51,973 bases of DNA from Gamarada debralockiae (Eukaryota > Ascomycota > Leotiomycetes > Helotiales > Hyphodiscaceae), in NCBI GenBank assembly GCA_002803225.1, contig NXFV01000049.1, positions 1 to 51,973 on the forward strand, in the 5' to 3' direction. The position numbers were made by a program, and so were the translations under genes. Below, one piece after another: positions 31,451 through 42,304 of the stretch. Position 1 is the first letter of the stretch; every line of letters starts with the position of its first letter. The notes beneath the pieces were generated by a model, which did not search any database, was not told the DNA's origin, and worked only from the letters and a program-made list of their open reading frames with translations.

Positions 31451-32306
31451 TCACCAACCAAGTGGCTGACCATCAAACGTAACAAACGTCCCAGACGTTT
31501 TCTCCCTCGTTGCGTTATCGATCTGATTAATGATCCCCTTCGCTCCGTCCTCCACAGACACAGGAGCTGCTTCTATTTCTACACCTTTCGCTGCATGATT
31601 TCCCAACTGATCAAATTGTCAGGGCGTACATCAGAAGGCGTTCCCCTGGAGAACTTACGTCAGTCTGTAGCCAGCCAGGCTGTACTGGGAAAGCAATCAA
31701 ATTCGGGTTCTCGAAATGAATCTTCCTAGTTACGAAATTTGCTGCTGCTTTCGATGAGCCATACGTAGTGTTCTCGACCGGGAGGTTGCCCATATTGCTA
31801 ATGCTTCCCGCGCCTGAGGTAATGATGATGAATTTGGGCGTTGGTGCGTTATTCAGTAAGGGGAACATGGCTTGGAAAAGTAAAAGTGGTGCCACTGTAT
31901 TGATTTTGAAGTGTGAAAGCATTTCCTCGGCAGGCGTCACGGTCGCCTTCCCGAAATAACTTGAGATTCCGGCATTTGCAATGACCACGTCAAGCTTCGT
32001 GATTTTCTACTCCGATTTGAGAATGTTGACAGATGTCAGAGCATCCGTTTCGGAGGCTGTCGATTTTGACGAGGATTACTTTGCTGTCTTTGCCATGGGG
32101 AAGATCGTTCAATCCATTGGCAGAAGCACTTGTTGGATCACGCAGGCCGGCTATGACGATGTGATCGGGCCTCGAGAGATAGGCTGAGAGGAGCGCCTTT
32201 CCAATTCCTATCATCTCAATTAGAATCGTTCAATTAAGAATGGAGCCTCGCAGTGATGGGATCCCTTGCCTCTGTTGGAGCCTGTGATGAGCACGTGAGT
32301 TGCCAT
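31451..32306 (-). pseudogene. Nor-1/ketoreductase-like short-chain dehydrogenase with one frameshift and one stop
   Basis: ATG 32306 opens MATHVLITGSNRG. A 62-nt intron (32208-32269) with a GC donor (GCAAGG) and TAG acceptor joins it to GIGKALLSAYLSRPDHIVIA, completing the TGxxxGIG cofactor motif. The frame is lost at about 32055 (DS/ASETDALTSVNILKSE), a TAG lies at 32007-32009, and KLDVVIANAGISS restores the NAG motif. The active site follows as SGAG...YGSSK. A canonical 52-nt intron (31607-31658) leads to the C-terminus, ending FVTFDGQPLGW with TGA 31451-31453. The product would be about 245 residues, normal for Nor-1-like NADPH reductases used in polyketide pathways. Only two lesions and one non-canonical donor separate it from a working gene. 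No polyketide cluster is adjacent; only the NRPS-like remnant 5 kb away hints at metabolite chemistry. Confidence 0.8.
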
Positions 32307-32642
32307 GATTGATGTTCAGGGTGTTTCAATTATTGCATCATGCACTTTCGTGTGACCGCCAGAAGCCGTGTGAGATCTTTTATAAAGTCAGAAAGTGAGA
32401 AGGGAGTGATTTAGAAATTGAAGGATTTGGTCGTCTCACAAGAATCGGAGTTATTCATCGGGATTAAGGTGCTCCCCTAAAGAGCGGCCTAGATCGCTAA
32501 ATCGTTCGCTAAATTAAAGCCGCAGTTTCTTCTTAGGTTAAAGGGCCTTCCAGCCACAGATCGCGAAGCAACCTGAAAAAGGGCTCGAGTCACAAGTCAG
32601 GCAAGTTGTTACCGCCGATTGAAGCTTTGTTTTAACGCAAGG
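32307..32642. other. promoter side of the SDR gene
   Basis: No gene is seen. A repetitive-looking stretch with repeated TCGCTAAAT-like motifs lies near 32490-32515. Confidence 0.35.
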
Positions 32643-33236
32643 ATGCGTCTAAACACAACCGTAGTACTTGAAGACTACTTAATTTCGATTTGGGAGAATT
32701 GGAGAAGTCAAGTTCAGACACATTACTTCAATGAATTTTGTAAATTACCATTGTCCAACTATCTTATGAACATTTCTGATTTCGAAATAATTGAAAGGTT
32801 TTTTTGCGTTTACTTTGCATTTAAATCCGAGTACGAGAAAAAGCTTCCTGCGAGTACAATTACGAGCCATGTTCCCTGGTATCGGAGATACGGGATGAAC
32901 TATGAAGCGATACGAGGTGGGTGCGTGCTGGTTGAAATATCACGCAGATGTATGAGTGTCAACTTTTCGGATTTAAGAACACTTCTCTTCAAGGATGTAA
33001 AGTTTAAATGGGCGTTGAATTTTAATTTGAACTCCCATCCACTAACGCAAATTTTAACAACGTACCCAATTCCCGTCTACAACCTCGAAAGCAAAGCCCA
33101 GTCAGCCAGAAGCTACACTGATTTATTAGCAAAGACTCGCATATTTAAATACCAGGTACTCCATACTCTCTCAGAAGGGTTCGTACCTACCTCAGTTCAA
33201 CTTCTCGCATCTAAGGACCAAACGCAAGCGGTGTAG
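32643..33236 (+). CDS. hypothetical protein, orphan frame
   Basis: An uninterrupted frame gives 197 residues from the first ATG (MRLNTTVVLEDYLISIWENW). It is aromatic- and Asn-rich with no signal peptide, membrane segment or known motif, and it ends 26 bp inside the 3' end of the convergent EthD gene. It lies in relatively AT-rich DNA with poor codon bias, so it may be a chance frame or a young orphan gene. Nothing in the surroundings suggests a function. Confidence 0.3.
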   Translation: MRLNTTVVLEDYLISIWENWRSQVQTHYFNEFCKLPLSNYLMNISDFEIIERFFCVYFAFKSEYEKKLPASTITSHVPWYRRYGMNYEAIRGGCVLVEISRRCMSVNFSDLRTLLFKDVKFKWALNFNLNSHPLTQILTTYPIPVYNLESKAQSARSYTDLLAKTRIFKYQVLHTLSEGFVPTSVQLLASKDQTQAV

Positions 33237-33571
33237 ATTTCATGAAAATAGGTGCCTCTTTGGCGAAATTTGGGATATCCGCAAAGATCTTCTTGCCCTC
33301 ATCAGTCGTGGACATAGAGTCAAATGCTTCCTGGGTGGCCCATTCAACATGCGCTTCGAGGCAGTACGGTGCATCGGCCGGGAAAGTTGATACGTCCCAG
33401 GACAACAATTTTCCGGAGAAGAGCTTCGCGATGAGAGGCATGTGTTTTTTGACATAGTAGTCGAGGTCAAAGACGGCGCCTTGGTTATAGAGAAGCTGCG
33501 GAAATTTAGTAGGGTGCCACAGATGGTGGGCTGTTGAGAATGTTTGAACGAACCGTGTATTTGACAGTCAT
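33211..33571 (-). CDS. EthD-family small protein
   Basis: A six-codon first exon (33554-33571, MTVKYT) and exon 2 (33211-33495) are joined across a 58-nt intron (GTTCGT donor, CTACTAAAT branch, CGCAG). The product is 100 residues, the standard EthD size. It follows the family order: short N-terminal strand, LLYNQGAVFDLDYYVKKHMP, AKLFSGKLLSWDVS, APYCLEAHVEWATQEAFDSM, KKIFADIPNFAKEAPIF. EthD proteins form dimeric ferredoxin-like folds. Some are accessory factors in ether degradation, others are cyclases or decarboxylases in fungal polyketide pathways. No cluster context points to either. The intron after six codons is typical of fungal EthD genes. It looks intact. Confidence 0.8.
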
Positions 33572-34300
33572 TTTGAAATAGTGACGCTGAATACGTTTCC
33601 AGTAATAAGAAAGGATATTGACGCTGCTGCTTTGCAAGAGCTTTCAATATATCACAGATGAGCTTTTATATTCATCTGAACGATTCAAGATTTCGGACAT
33701 AGGAGATATGAGAAGTATTGACACGTTGATATCAAACAAAAGAAAATACAACGAGTCATGCAATTTGACTTTTCGACGATCTAACATACTTCTTACTAGA
33801 TCTCTTGTTATCAATAAGTGAAGGCCCAAACTTAACCCGCCACTCGGAAGTAGTGGCATCAGTATATAGTACACTGGGTTACATTTCAAAAATAAGCTTG
33901 CTGACCAAGATCAAACTTCCACAGCCCCGTTGAATAGGCTTTAAGATTTCTCTTTAGTTAGTGGGACTAGGAATATTTCGGATTTAAGCCTTGCAAGGAG
34001 AGGCAGTTATCTACTTTCGGAGGAGCCGAGCCCTCATTAAATCGATGATTTGCAGGAAGTATCCGAAACTTTAACTTTAACAATGGAACTTTGTAAGCAA
34101 CTGCAGGAGGGACCTCGGAAGAACTTTTCACTTTGCATCTAGTGACGTACACGTTAGTTGAAGCATTCATGCCCGAAGTCGAATTGAAGGACTTAAAATG
34201 GGAGCGCACTTCTCGTCGAAATTCTCCAATACCTCAGAGAAACCGTGTATTCGCAGCTTTTAGTTACTTAGAACCCCATTTTTCAGTTATCGGCATCAAG
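33572..34300. other. intergenic, divergent between EthD and Hsp31-like genes
   Basis: AT-rich sequence contains only short frames (33644-33889 and 33967-34209, minus) without motifs. The EthD and Hsp31-like genes diverge from it, so it should contain both promoters. Confidence 0.4.
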
Positions 34301-35120
34301 ATGGCTCCCAAGATCCTCGTTGTTCTCACTTCAGTCGCCAAATACCCTAATGGCAAGCCAACTGGGTGGTATCTGGTGCGCACTTCCACCCTTCCAATCA
34401 CAATCCCTCACTGAGCTTGAACCAACAGCCCGAATTCGCACACCCATATCACGTCCTTGCTCCACACACTGAGATCACTGTCGCATCTCCGGCCGGGGGC
34501 GTCGCACCTCAGGACCCCGCTTCGGTCGAGACGTTCAAAACGGACGAGATCAGTGTCAATTTCCTGAATACAAAGCAATCGCTCTGGGAGAAAACCGAGA
34601 AGTTGGAGAACTTTGTGAGGAGGGCTGGAGAATTTGATGCGTTGTTTTATGTTGGTGGTCAAGGACGTGTGTCACACTCTTCCGCAAGACTCGAGTCCTT
34701 TCGCTTGGTGGCTTGCTGACATCCTGATGAATAGCGATGTTCGATCTAGCGACCGATCCCACCTCCCACCAAATCATTCGCGAGTTCCGCGCCGCCAACA
34801 AAGTGATTTCTGCAGTCTGCCATGGACCCGCTGCTCTGGCATTCGTCAAACTTCTCGATGGGACGCCGTTCCTGGCCGGTGCCAAAGTGACTGGATTCTC
34901 GAATAGTGAGGAGGCTGCAGTGGGTGGAACAGCTGACATGCCGTTTGCACTGGAGACTGAGCTGAATAAGGCTTCGAAGGGAGGATACCAGAAAGCTGAT
35001 GATTGGGGAACTAAGGTTGTGGTTGATCGCGAGGGAAAATTGATTACGGGGCAAAACCCTGCGAGTGCGATGGGAGTTGGGGAGGCTATTTTGAAGGCGC
35101 TTGTTCCTGCCCGTAGCTAA
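34301..35120 (+). CDS. Hsp31/DJ-1-family protein (class I glutamine amidotransferase-like)
   Basis: Exons 34301-34375, 34429-34666 and 34735-35120 give 232 residues, with introns of 53 and 68 nt. The order fits Hsp31-type DJ-1/PfpI proteins: KILVVLTSVAKYPNGKPTGW at the start, HTEITVASPAGGVAPQDPAS, EFDALFYVGGQGPMFDL after the second splice, the nucleophile elbow ISAVCHGPAALAF with catalytic Cys-His, and EEAAVGGTADMPFALE. The C-terminus is GQNPASAMGVGEAIL. Family members are glutathione-independent glyoxalases and stress chaperones acting in the cytosol. The catalytic Cys and His are present, as is the PEFAHPY segment carrying the conserved Glu. All splice phases agree and no lesion is seen, so this is a functional gene. 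Confidence 0.9.
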
Positions 35121-35934
35121 GGTTGGGTATATGATACGATTGATGAATCTATTGGATACGGAATGATCCTTGTTTAATGTACACATTGCGCGTTACACAG
35201 GACTTCTGTGTGCGATTGGCCGTAGATTTTGCCATATTAGCAGGTGCTTTGTCATTTTTTCCGATTTAAGAATTCTCATGACGGTCGAAGGTCTGAAGTC
35301 TATGCCTGTTGCTAACAAACATATCTGTACTCATCGTCGTCGACAAGAACCTTATTCCCAAAGCAGACATTTTCACGTCGTTCAAGATTGGCATATTTGT
35401 ACTGGTAGTTCAATACTTGACAGCCAGTCTGCTCACAATCTTCATAATTCTGGAAGAATGGTTTCATCCAACTTATCTTAGATTGCGATTACTAAATGAA
35501 GGAATAGACTAACTCGGCGGAAGATTGCTATGTCTCATGATGAGAGAAATGCCCTCGAAATGGCGATTGGTGCTTGTGTAACCAGAACCCCAGTACTAGA
35601 GGCCATGTTTTGTACAAATAACAGCAGTAGGTAGATATAATTTCTAATGGGAAGCCACCAGTTCGATGGAGGATTGCTATACTAGGAAAGCAAAGAAACT
35701 GCCTCGAAATTAGTGATAGTCTCTTGATCATGCTTTAATTATCAGCTGAAGGCGAACAAGCTATCATTAAGAGCCACCTACCCCGTTATTACTCCCTCTC
35801 CTCTATAATTACCGTCTCACAAGCTCCTTCTACCATTCGGTCAAAGGAAAACGTGGTCATCGCTTGAATCATGATATGAAAATTTCCACATCACACCTGC
35901 ACACAATGCTCTAACCTATTTCGATCATAGCTAG
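35121..35934. other. intergenic region
   Basis: Short frames only. Around 35520-35545 and 35655-35685 there are repeated GATTGCTAT motifs near antisense imperfect repeats, but no element ends. No gene is supported. Confidence 0.35.
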
Positions 35935-36780
35935 TTTCCTCGTAGGCACGTTCTTGGAAAACATCCCAGTGGGGCTCAAATGGCACATCCTCACCTCTAA
36001 TATGCTGGCTGGGACAATCTTATTCCTAGACCCGCACTCTCCAATCCACAATCCACGATTCGCACCGTCTGGGACTTCAACGGCTCCTCCTCCTCAAATC
36101 CTGGGGATGCGACAAGCCACGACGAAGCTATGAAACACACCCAAGCTCTTCTCGAGAATTCACATGCCACAGATGTGTTCTATACCTGAACATGACTCCA
36201 GGGTGTTGTGGGTAGTTGGGAAGTGTGGCTACTTGACCGACTTTTCAATTCCGAGAACAGGGTCAAGACCGAAAAGATGGCAGATGTCCCTACAGCATTC
36301 TGGTTAAACGGCGGCACGATACTGCCTCAAACATTGACCTTGCTAACGGCCGACTGCCTCCAAATCCGGGTCCTCAGCATGTGATAACCACAGGAGAAGT
36401 CGGCGTCTTTGTTAGACGACCCCCTTCTCCGGAAAGTCAACGAGAACATCGCTTGGCCGGGAGTCAATGGCCTCAAGTATTTCCGCGGCAAAGACTTTCT
36501 GATGTGTTGGGATCAGTTTACCTCTTGCGTTCTAGCGTTGCGTTGGATTTCGGGAAATATATTGATGGGAGCTTGATGGTTGTGGCAACGTATCTGTCTT
36601 GTGATGACTCTACCTTTGATGCGGAAGGGAATGCGCATGTTGCGACGCACCACGCGCAGTCGGTTGCCAAGCTGTCTGGTATGGGAGGGAGAATCGCGAA
36701 GAGGGAGTGACGATTGTGGGCGGAATGGACGTTGTGGAAACCGGGCTAGCACCACTGTGGTGGTGTTTTGAAGTTCTGAG
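35935..36780 (+). pseudogene. broken gene of unknown function
   Basis: Protein-like blocks succeed each other in different plus-strand frames. GLKWHILTSNMLAGTILFLD lies near 35970-36030, then EAMKHTQALLENSHATDVFY near 36128-36188. A stop follows, then GSWEVWLLDRLFNSENRVK and PTAFWLNGGTILPQTLTLL, then LKYFRGKDFLMCWDQFTSCV. The last frame holds DGSLMVVATYLSCDDSTFDA and HVATHHAQSVAKLSGMGGRI, ending at 36710. At least three frame changes and a stop are implied. Composition suggests a formerly globular protein; I do not recognise the family. No start codon is identified. Confidence 0.5.
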
Positions 36781-37345
36781 AAGTACACAGTAGTTGGTAC
36801 AAGTTCAAGGTCGAACTTGCTGGCCGCAGTCAACCGTCTTGTTTTACTCTTCTACGCACAGCGCACTTGCGCGACGAATCTAACTTGATGTCAAGGTCGA
36901 CGAGGTCAGCTTGCCGCAGTCTTCTGTGTCGTAACAATAAGAGGTTCAATGCACCTCTGAGATAGAAGTTTGACCGAATCTCCAGTCTCGCCATACATCT
37001 TGAGCTCTTGAGATAGCTGTATTCAATGATTCAAGAGATGCGTCCGGGGAAGCTACCCCTCCGTCTTTTGGACCCCACCCCATTGACCCTTTACACTTCT
37101 GCGCCGTGAAGATGCTTCGTCAACTACTGAGCTGAAAATTGTTCCTCCCCAATTTGTACTGCAAGACCATCCTCCTTACTCGTTATCCTCTACCACGTGT
37201 CCGGAAGCTTGTAGCCGTGCGCAGTTCCCTACGAGGATGGGAGGCAACTCTCCCGCTGGCCTCCCCTCCGCGACTTCCCACAGCGAAGCCCAGACAAATA
37301 CGTGCTCCAGCCCCCCTTCCCTTTCATCCTAACAACCCATCAAGG
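36781..37345. other. intergenic
   Basis: No supported gene. A direct repeat of AAGGTCGA(A/C)...CTTGC...GCAGTC occurs near 36808-36830 and 36892-36918. Confidence 0.35.
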
Positions 37346-37684
37346 ATGGACCAGATGGACCAGAAGCATACAGCTATACCTCTTCCCCAAGCTGTCGAAG
37401 TCTTCAACGCCCTCCATCGAAACAGCTCTAGACCATCCAAACCGTGGTACATTTCGATCCGTTACGTACCTCTACAACTGCCCGGACACCTAGTCTTCAT
37501 CATGCAACCTGATTCCCATACAATCTTCACACAGGGGCCGCTTGAGAAGATATTGGGAAACATGTTAGGCGAGACAATAGAGCAAGAACAGGAAGCCATT
37601 ATTTTAATCGTCCGATGGATCCTGAAAACTTTCGTATTGGCAGAGCCTCCAATTTGGCAAACCTTGGTTGTGGTCTACGAATGA
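37346..37684 (+). CDS. hypothetical protein
   Basis: The frame from ATG 37346 encodes 112 residues (MDQMDQKHTAIPLPQAVEVF...LVVVYE). The same frame extends upstream to 37139 with a Pro/Arg-rich stretch of lower quality. The C-terminal part is amphipathic (EQEQEAIILIVRWILKTFVL). No motif is recognised. The overlapping minus-strand frame at 37604-37906 is no better. It could be an orphan gene or a fragment. Confidence 0.3.
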   Translation: MDQMDQKHTAIPLPQAVEVFNALHRNSSRPSKPWYISIRYVPLQLPGHLVFIMQPDSHTIFTQGPLEKILGNMLGETIEQEQEAIILIVRWILKTFVLAEPPIWQTLVVVYE

Positions 37685-38109
37685 CCGAGGATTGAGCCGG
37701 CGTGTTATTGAGGTGATGTGGGAGTTGGTATAGATGATGCGCTGTTGGAGATGCGGGGAAGGAGGAGAACGAAGCTTGTGATAAGGAGTGGGAGAAGTTT
37801 TAGAACGAGTTTTGGGGTACGGATCGTCTTTTCCTATCACGTCCTTGTGATTTGATGCACTGGTAAGGTTATCGAGGATATATGGAGAGGACCTATAGAG
37901 GGGCATGTCTATTTGCTGTCTCTACGGGCAGTAGAATGTAATGTTCGATTGCCAAGTTATTGAAGTGATGGTAAAGGCCTTCATAAGCGACCTAGTGAAT
38001 AGCTTCGGCAAAACTTCGGCTGGGCCAGTAATTTTGATCCCAGGCTGCTGTTCTATCTCAACCCCAAAGCTCTCGACATCAATCCTTCGTACCCCTTAGG
38101 AGCCCAAAT

Positions 38110-39564
38110 ATGGCTGGAACCAAACGGAAACATGGCCGAGACGCCTCAAGCGAACTCTACAGCAGCAAATCGCGCGCAAAGCCCACAGTCGAAGCACGCG
38201 TCGACCCAACCTACGGCCAGCGCAGCGCACTCCCAGGTCTTGACGATGACACGAACATCATCGGATACGACGAAGAGCTGAATTACGACGATCAAGATGC
38301 GTTGAGCTATCTTAGAGCTGTCAGGTTAGTACTTCCTCAATCCCCAGCAAACGACCTGCGCTGAGAGAATTCTTTAGAAATGCTGACTTGAGGGCCAAAT
38401 AGACAAGAAGCCACAGGCATACCGAATCTCCTCGTTGCCCCAAAAGATCCTGTGAGCGATGGCAGTCGAGATATTTATGAGGATGGAGTAGGCGATTATA
38501 GGGGGTGGTACGAAGATGGTGCATATTGCGCTGCGCCGCAGCAGAGCTTGCAGACCCCTTATGAAGGCCGTGAGGATGAGGAGGACGTTGGGAAGGATCC
38601 GCAATTGGTGTACTTCGACTCCATATTTTCGCGATACGAGACCTTGCGGGCACAATTACAGCAGACGCCGCCTCCAGAAGCGGTGAAAAAGCTGGATAAA
38701 GACCACCCTACATATGTTGGAAGACTGAATACAGAGGTTGCTAGATGGTGGAGATGGAAAATGCGAGATGTTGATCCGGTACCGGCGCAGATTGCGAGTA
38801 TGGATAAAGGTACTGTGCTAAGGCTGCTTGGACTTTTGACAACTGGGACGCTGCTGAAGAGGGGTGCAGAGGTTCAGGTGGGTGTTAGTCGGTGGGCTTG
38901 GGGGTTACTGGCGAGACTTCCTGAGAGGGGCGAACTGACGAGTGAAGAAATTGGGATTGTAAGGGAGTTGGGCAAGAAAGCTGTGTTGGTAGGGATGGGA
39001 CTGAGAGAGGAGCAGCAATGGGAGGAAGGTATGGATGAGGTCGAGGCTGGATTTGATGAGGATGGTTACGAGGGAGGAATGGCCGTTGTCAACGATGAGG
39101 AAATAGATTTGGATATTGAGGATGAGTTCGATAACAGCGAGCTGGAACCAAAGGTACCTGGGGCGGATCTCGACAACGAATCGAACAAGAGGCAGAAAAT
39201 TGGACCTCAATTACCAACGGACAGTGTGACAACTGGCCCTATTATCGAGAACAATCAGGATGAAGAAGAGACGCTTAAAACGGCCAACGGTAGTGATGGA
39301 GATAAACAAGAAGAAGACCCCTCTGAGGATCTAGCATCTGCCAAAGCTCGGATTCTCGCAGCGCTCAGCAACAGCAAAGCAGAGGAAGCCGTGCAAGAAG
39401 CTGAAGTGCTCGAAGAAGAAGGCGCACTCAAACTGAAGAAAACTGCGGCGAGATGGAATACGAAAGCAACGGTTGACATGATCATAACAGTGGCTGGCGA
39501 GATGTATGGTCAACGTGACCTGTTGGAATTTCGACAGACGTGGGGAGACATTGAGGAGGTATGA
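38110..39564 (+). CDS. SIP1/Gemin2-family SMN-complex-like snRNP assembly factor
   Basis: Exon 1 (38110-38324) and exon 2 (38403-39564) flank a 78-nt intron and give 458 residues. The N-terminus is basic, with LPGLDDDTNIIGYDEELNYD, and splicing produces LSYLRAVRQEATGIPNLLVA, the conserved Gemin2 entry. A domain in the middle reads SRYETLRAQLQQTPPPEAVK, WWRWKMRDVDPVPAQIASMD, VLRLLGLLTTGTLLKRG and SRWAWGLLARLPERGELTSE, as in SIP1/Gemin2 and yeast Brr1. About 130 acidic low-complexity residues follow, then TAARWNTKATVDMIITVAGE and LEFRQTWGDIEEV at the end. The protein should help load Sm rings on spliceosomal snRNAs in the cytoplasm. It is intact. Confidence 0.85.
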
Positions 39565-39853
39565 TTGGAGGGACCCATGATTGGATTGACTTGGAAGCTT
39601 GGGGAGTCGGATGCTACTCAACCTTGTTGGGAAGTCATATTTTCAATACAAATGTAAGTTTGAAAAATGTAGGATATCTATAACAGCTTTTTGTTGAATG
39701 CTAAGCACATCACATGGGATCACGAGCATACTACTTTCTGTGGTCATTAAAATCAATCAATTTCTTCCAAACTCTCACCCTCTCCAACACATCCGCAAGC
39801 GCAATACGAGACCCTCTTCCCTTGACACCACATAGAAATCGTCATCATTGCTC

Positions 39854-40155
39854 TCAGAGTTCGTGGGTGCCGCCTCCTGAGATCTGAAGTTCCGATAGAG
39901 TCCAGGCTAAGGGATCTCCCAATTGTCAGGATAATCTGCTTCGGAAAGAACATCTAGTGAAGCCTTTAACGTACCGACGTCGACGTCCCTGTGGACAGCG
40001 CAATCCTTACCAACTGTAATGGACTTCACTCGGTAGAAACTGGGGTTTCCCTGTTAGCAAGTGCTCGGTACGCGAGGAAGATTTGAGCCAGACAATCTTT
40101 ATGAACCTATAAATCCGGCGATAAGCTGGGGAGCGAATGGAGAGATAGCCTGCAT
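39854..40155 (-). CDS. possible small multi-exon gene
   Basis: From ATG 40155 the minus strand reads MQAISPFAPQLIAGFIG up to a GT site. A 58-nt stretch with a GCTAACAG acceptor region follows, then protein-like RVKSITVGKDCAVHRDVDV. A well-formed 68-nt intron (GTACGT donor, CTGAC, CTTAG) joins WTLSELQISGGGTHEL and TGA at 39854. The first two blocks are not in the same phase, so either the first splice is wrong or a base has been lost. No family is recognised. Confidence 0.25.
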
Positions 40156-41130
40156 GCTGTTAGATCAGGAGCCTGGATGAAGCTCTTAGGTACCTGCTTT
40201 AGGAGGGGATAGGTCAGCAGAGCCCAGAGTCACCTCACTTGGCCGGAAACCGCTATATCCCAGATTCCAAGTCAATTCATCCATCTTTCACTACGCATAA
40301 ATTACCTGAGCATCGGCTTGGCAAACGTCTGCTCATACTATTATTTTACGCTGTTCTTTTGCAGGTCATGAATTTACTAATCATATCCAGCAAAGGCCAC
40401 TTCAAATCTTCCGCAACGAATCTGGTTCGGGCTGTCGAATTTCCAACTTCTGCTGTGCTGTACTCCCTGGAACCGCAGGAGTTTGTAACACCCCCATTCT
40501 CTTTGCCATAAGCCATATCTGTCCTTCATCCCTACTCTTACACTCACTCGAAGTCGAGGACACAGTGTCTTCACTAGGAAAAAACCTCCCACACTCTCAG
40601 TGCCCATCATTCCTTGGCGGGTACCTTCGTATAGGGTAGGACAGGTCAACACCGGGTAACCTGCAGGCTGAATCCATGCTGTACCCACCTACCATCTCCT
40701 TCCTTGCCTCATCAATCTTATCCTGAGGAAGTGTCTATCCCCAAAACCGTGTTGCGGACAATCGCTGACGATTCTGATTCAGACAATGAAACTGATCCGC
40801 AGGCCGCCTTGTAGCATATTCCACCGTAGTTTATTGGAGGTAAAGGGGCGTCGACCCCCAAATCTGACTTGGTATACTTATAAGACCATAACGTAGTCAC
40901 TGCTCCGGCCTGTGGTCATCTCGTGCGCGGTCGATGTCGTCATGTTAGGCATACAATTACAACAGCATCTAGAGATCCAAAATCTGCCACACAACATCTG
41001 TCTTCTAAACGTCTTTCGAATACAGTCGCATTCAATCATAGCTACAAATATCAATCAAAGAGAAAATACTATTCAGCTCCTGTAATGTTCAAGTCTCTAA
41101 TAGTGTTGCTTCTCAGAAAGGGTTCTTGAC
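40156..41130. other. region without a supported gene
   Basis: Frames at 40239-40511 (plus) and 40377-40688 (minus) compete and look random. A short acidic block DDSDSDNETDPQAAL (about 40762-40817, plus) ending in a stop may be a scrap of the decayed repeat gene that follows. Confidence 0.35.
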
Positions 41131-42110
41131 TCCGATGGTGATGGCTCCCACCAAACCTGTGGAGAGGGGTTAAAATCTCACCCAGGCACAGCTCACGTCT
41201 CCAATGGCGATGATTTTCAGCAGGCTGGTTCAACTGGACTTAATCTTCATTCCCTCAACGGTCTCACTCACAGTGGAATTTCTCTGGTCTAGAGGTAAGC
41301 CATGCCCTCAATTGCAATGGTATTCGACCGGCCAAAGGCCCTTTTTCTAAAGGTAAGGCGCGTCATGGGCTGCCAGCCTGTGCCTAAACCTCGCGATTTG
41401 CCCAATAGCTTCAAATTCATGCACCGCAGCGATTCTAAAAAATCCGCATCCAATTTCCATAAATATTGAGGAAGATGTACGTGCCATCGAAAACCCCACC
41501 GTGCATCACGACGCGCCCTATCTAAAGGTGATGGCTCTGGTCTGGGCAACGGTCACGTTCTCAACGGCGACTGGTTGAAACGAGCAAAACTGGCCTCGCC
41601 AACGGTGATAATATTCTCCATCAAACATAGTTCTTCCCCCCGATGGGTATGGTTTTCACTAGATCTGCTCAAATGGGTTGAATTCTCACCTGAACTCCTT
41701 GCAGGATATACCTGCCTTTTCGCTCCTGGAACCTGGTTCTATGAAAGAAGAGGTTCTGAAGGTTGCTGTGGAGCAATGCAAGGCCAAGAGGGATCGAATC
41801 AAAGATATCTCGGCACAGCCACACAAGAGGACTTGATTGCTCTTTCGATCAAAATACACCAGGGTACGTGGCGCGAATTGCTGGCTTGGGCACTTTCAAT
41901 AATCGTACGAATCAGGGAACATTGTTTCTGGCAGGGGCTTCGGAAGTTCGAATCAAAGATCAAAAAGCACTTTTGGGTGCCTTTCTTATCAATTGCTATC
42001 GGCGGTACTTCTGTTTGTCGCTCAGGCATGTCAAACTGGAGGGGTGAGGTCCAACCCTCTGGATCTGGCTTTCGAGAATATCCAAATGTACTCTCTCCTC
42101 CGATTTGAAT
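41131..42110 (+). pseudogene. decayed gene with Gly/Asn/Asp/His-rich repeats and a helical C-terminus
   Basis: Plus-strand text at 41131-41290 reads DGDGSHQTCGEGLKSHP, VSNGDDFQQAGSTGLNLHS and LNGLTHSG. Similar units recur at about 41525-41570 (GDGSGLGNGHVLNGDW) and 41640-41695 (DGYGFH, NGLNSHLNSL), interrupted by stops and unrelated sequence. Next comes a soluble-looking block, EEVLKVAVEQCKAKRDRIKD (about 41747-41806), and further broken frames to about 42110. At DNA level the repeats share an ATGG(T/C)GATGG core followed by a CAAC/TCAAATGG-type motif. I read this as a repeat protein gene destroyed by indels and stops; the family is unknown. Confidence 0.35.
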
Positions 42111-42304
42111 GTGGTTCGTTATGGATGCAAGGTAGGCTCTTATGATGACTTTAAGAATCAATGGTTTACACCGTCACTGAGATGCTGGACACGGACCAAT
42201 ATTGGGACCGATTGAGGAAGAACCACCCACGTGTTTCCAAGCAGACGTGCACTCGCACTATATTTCGTACGAGAAGTCACATCCATCCTTTTCTATATAG
42301 TATC

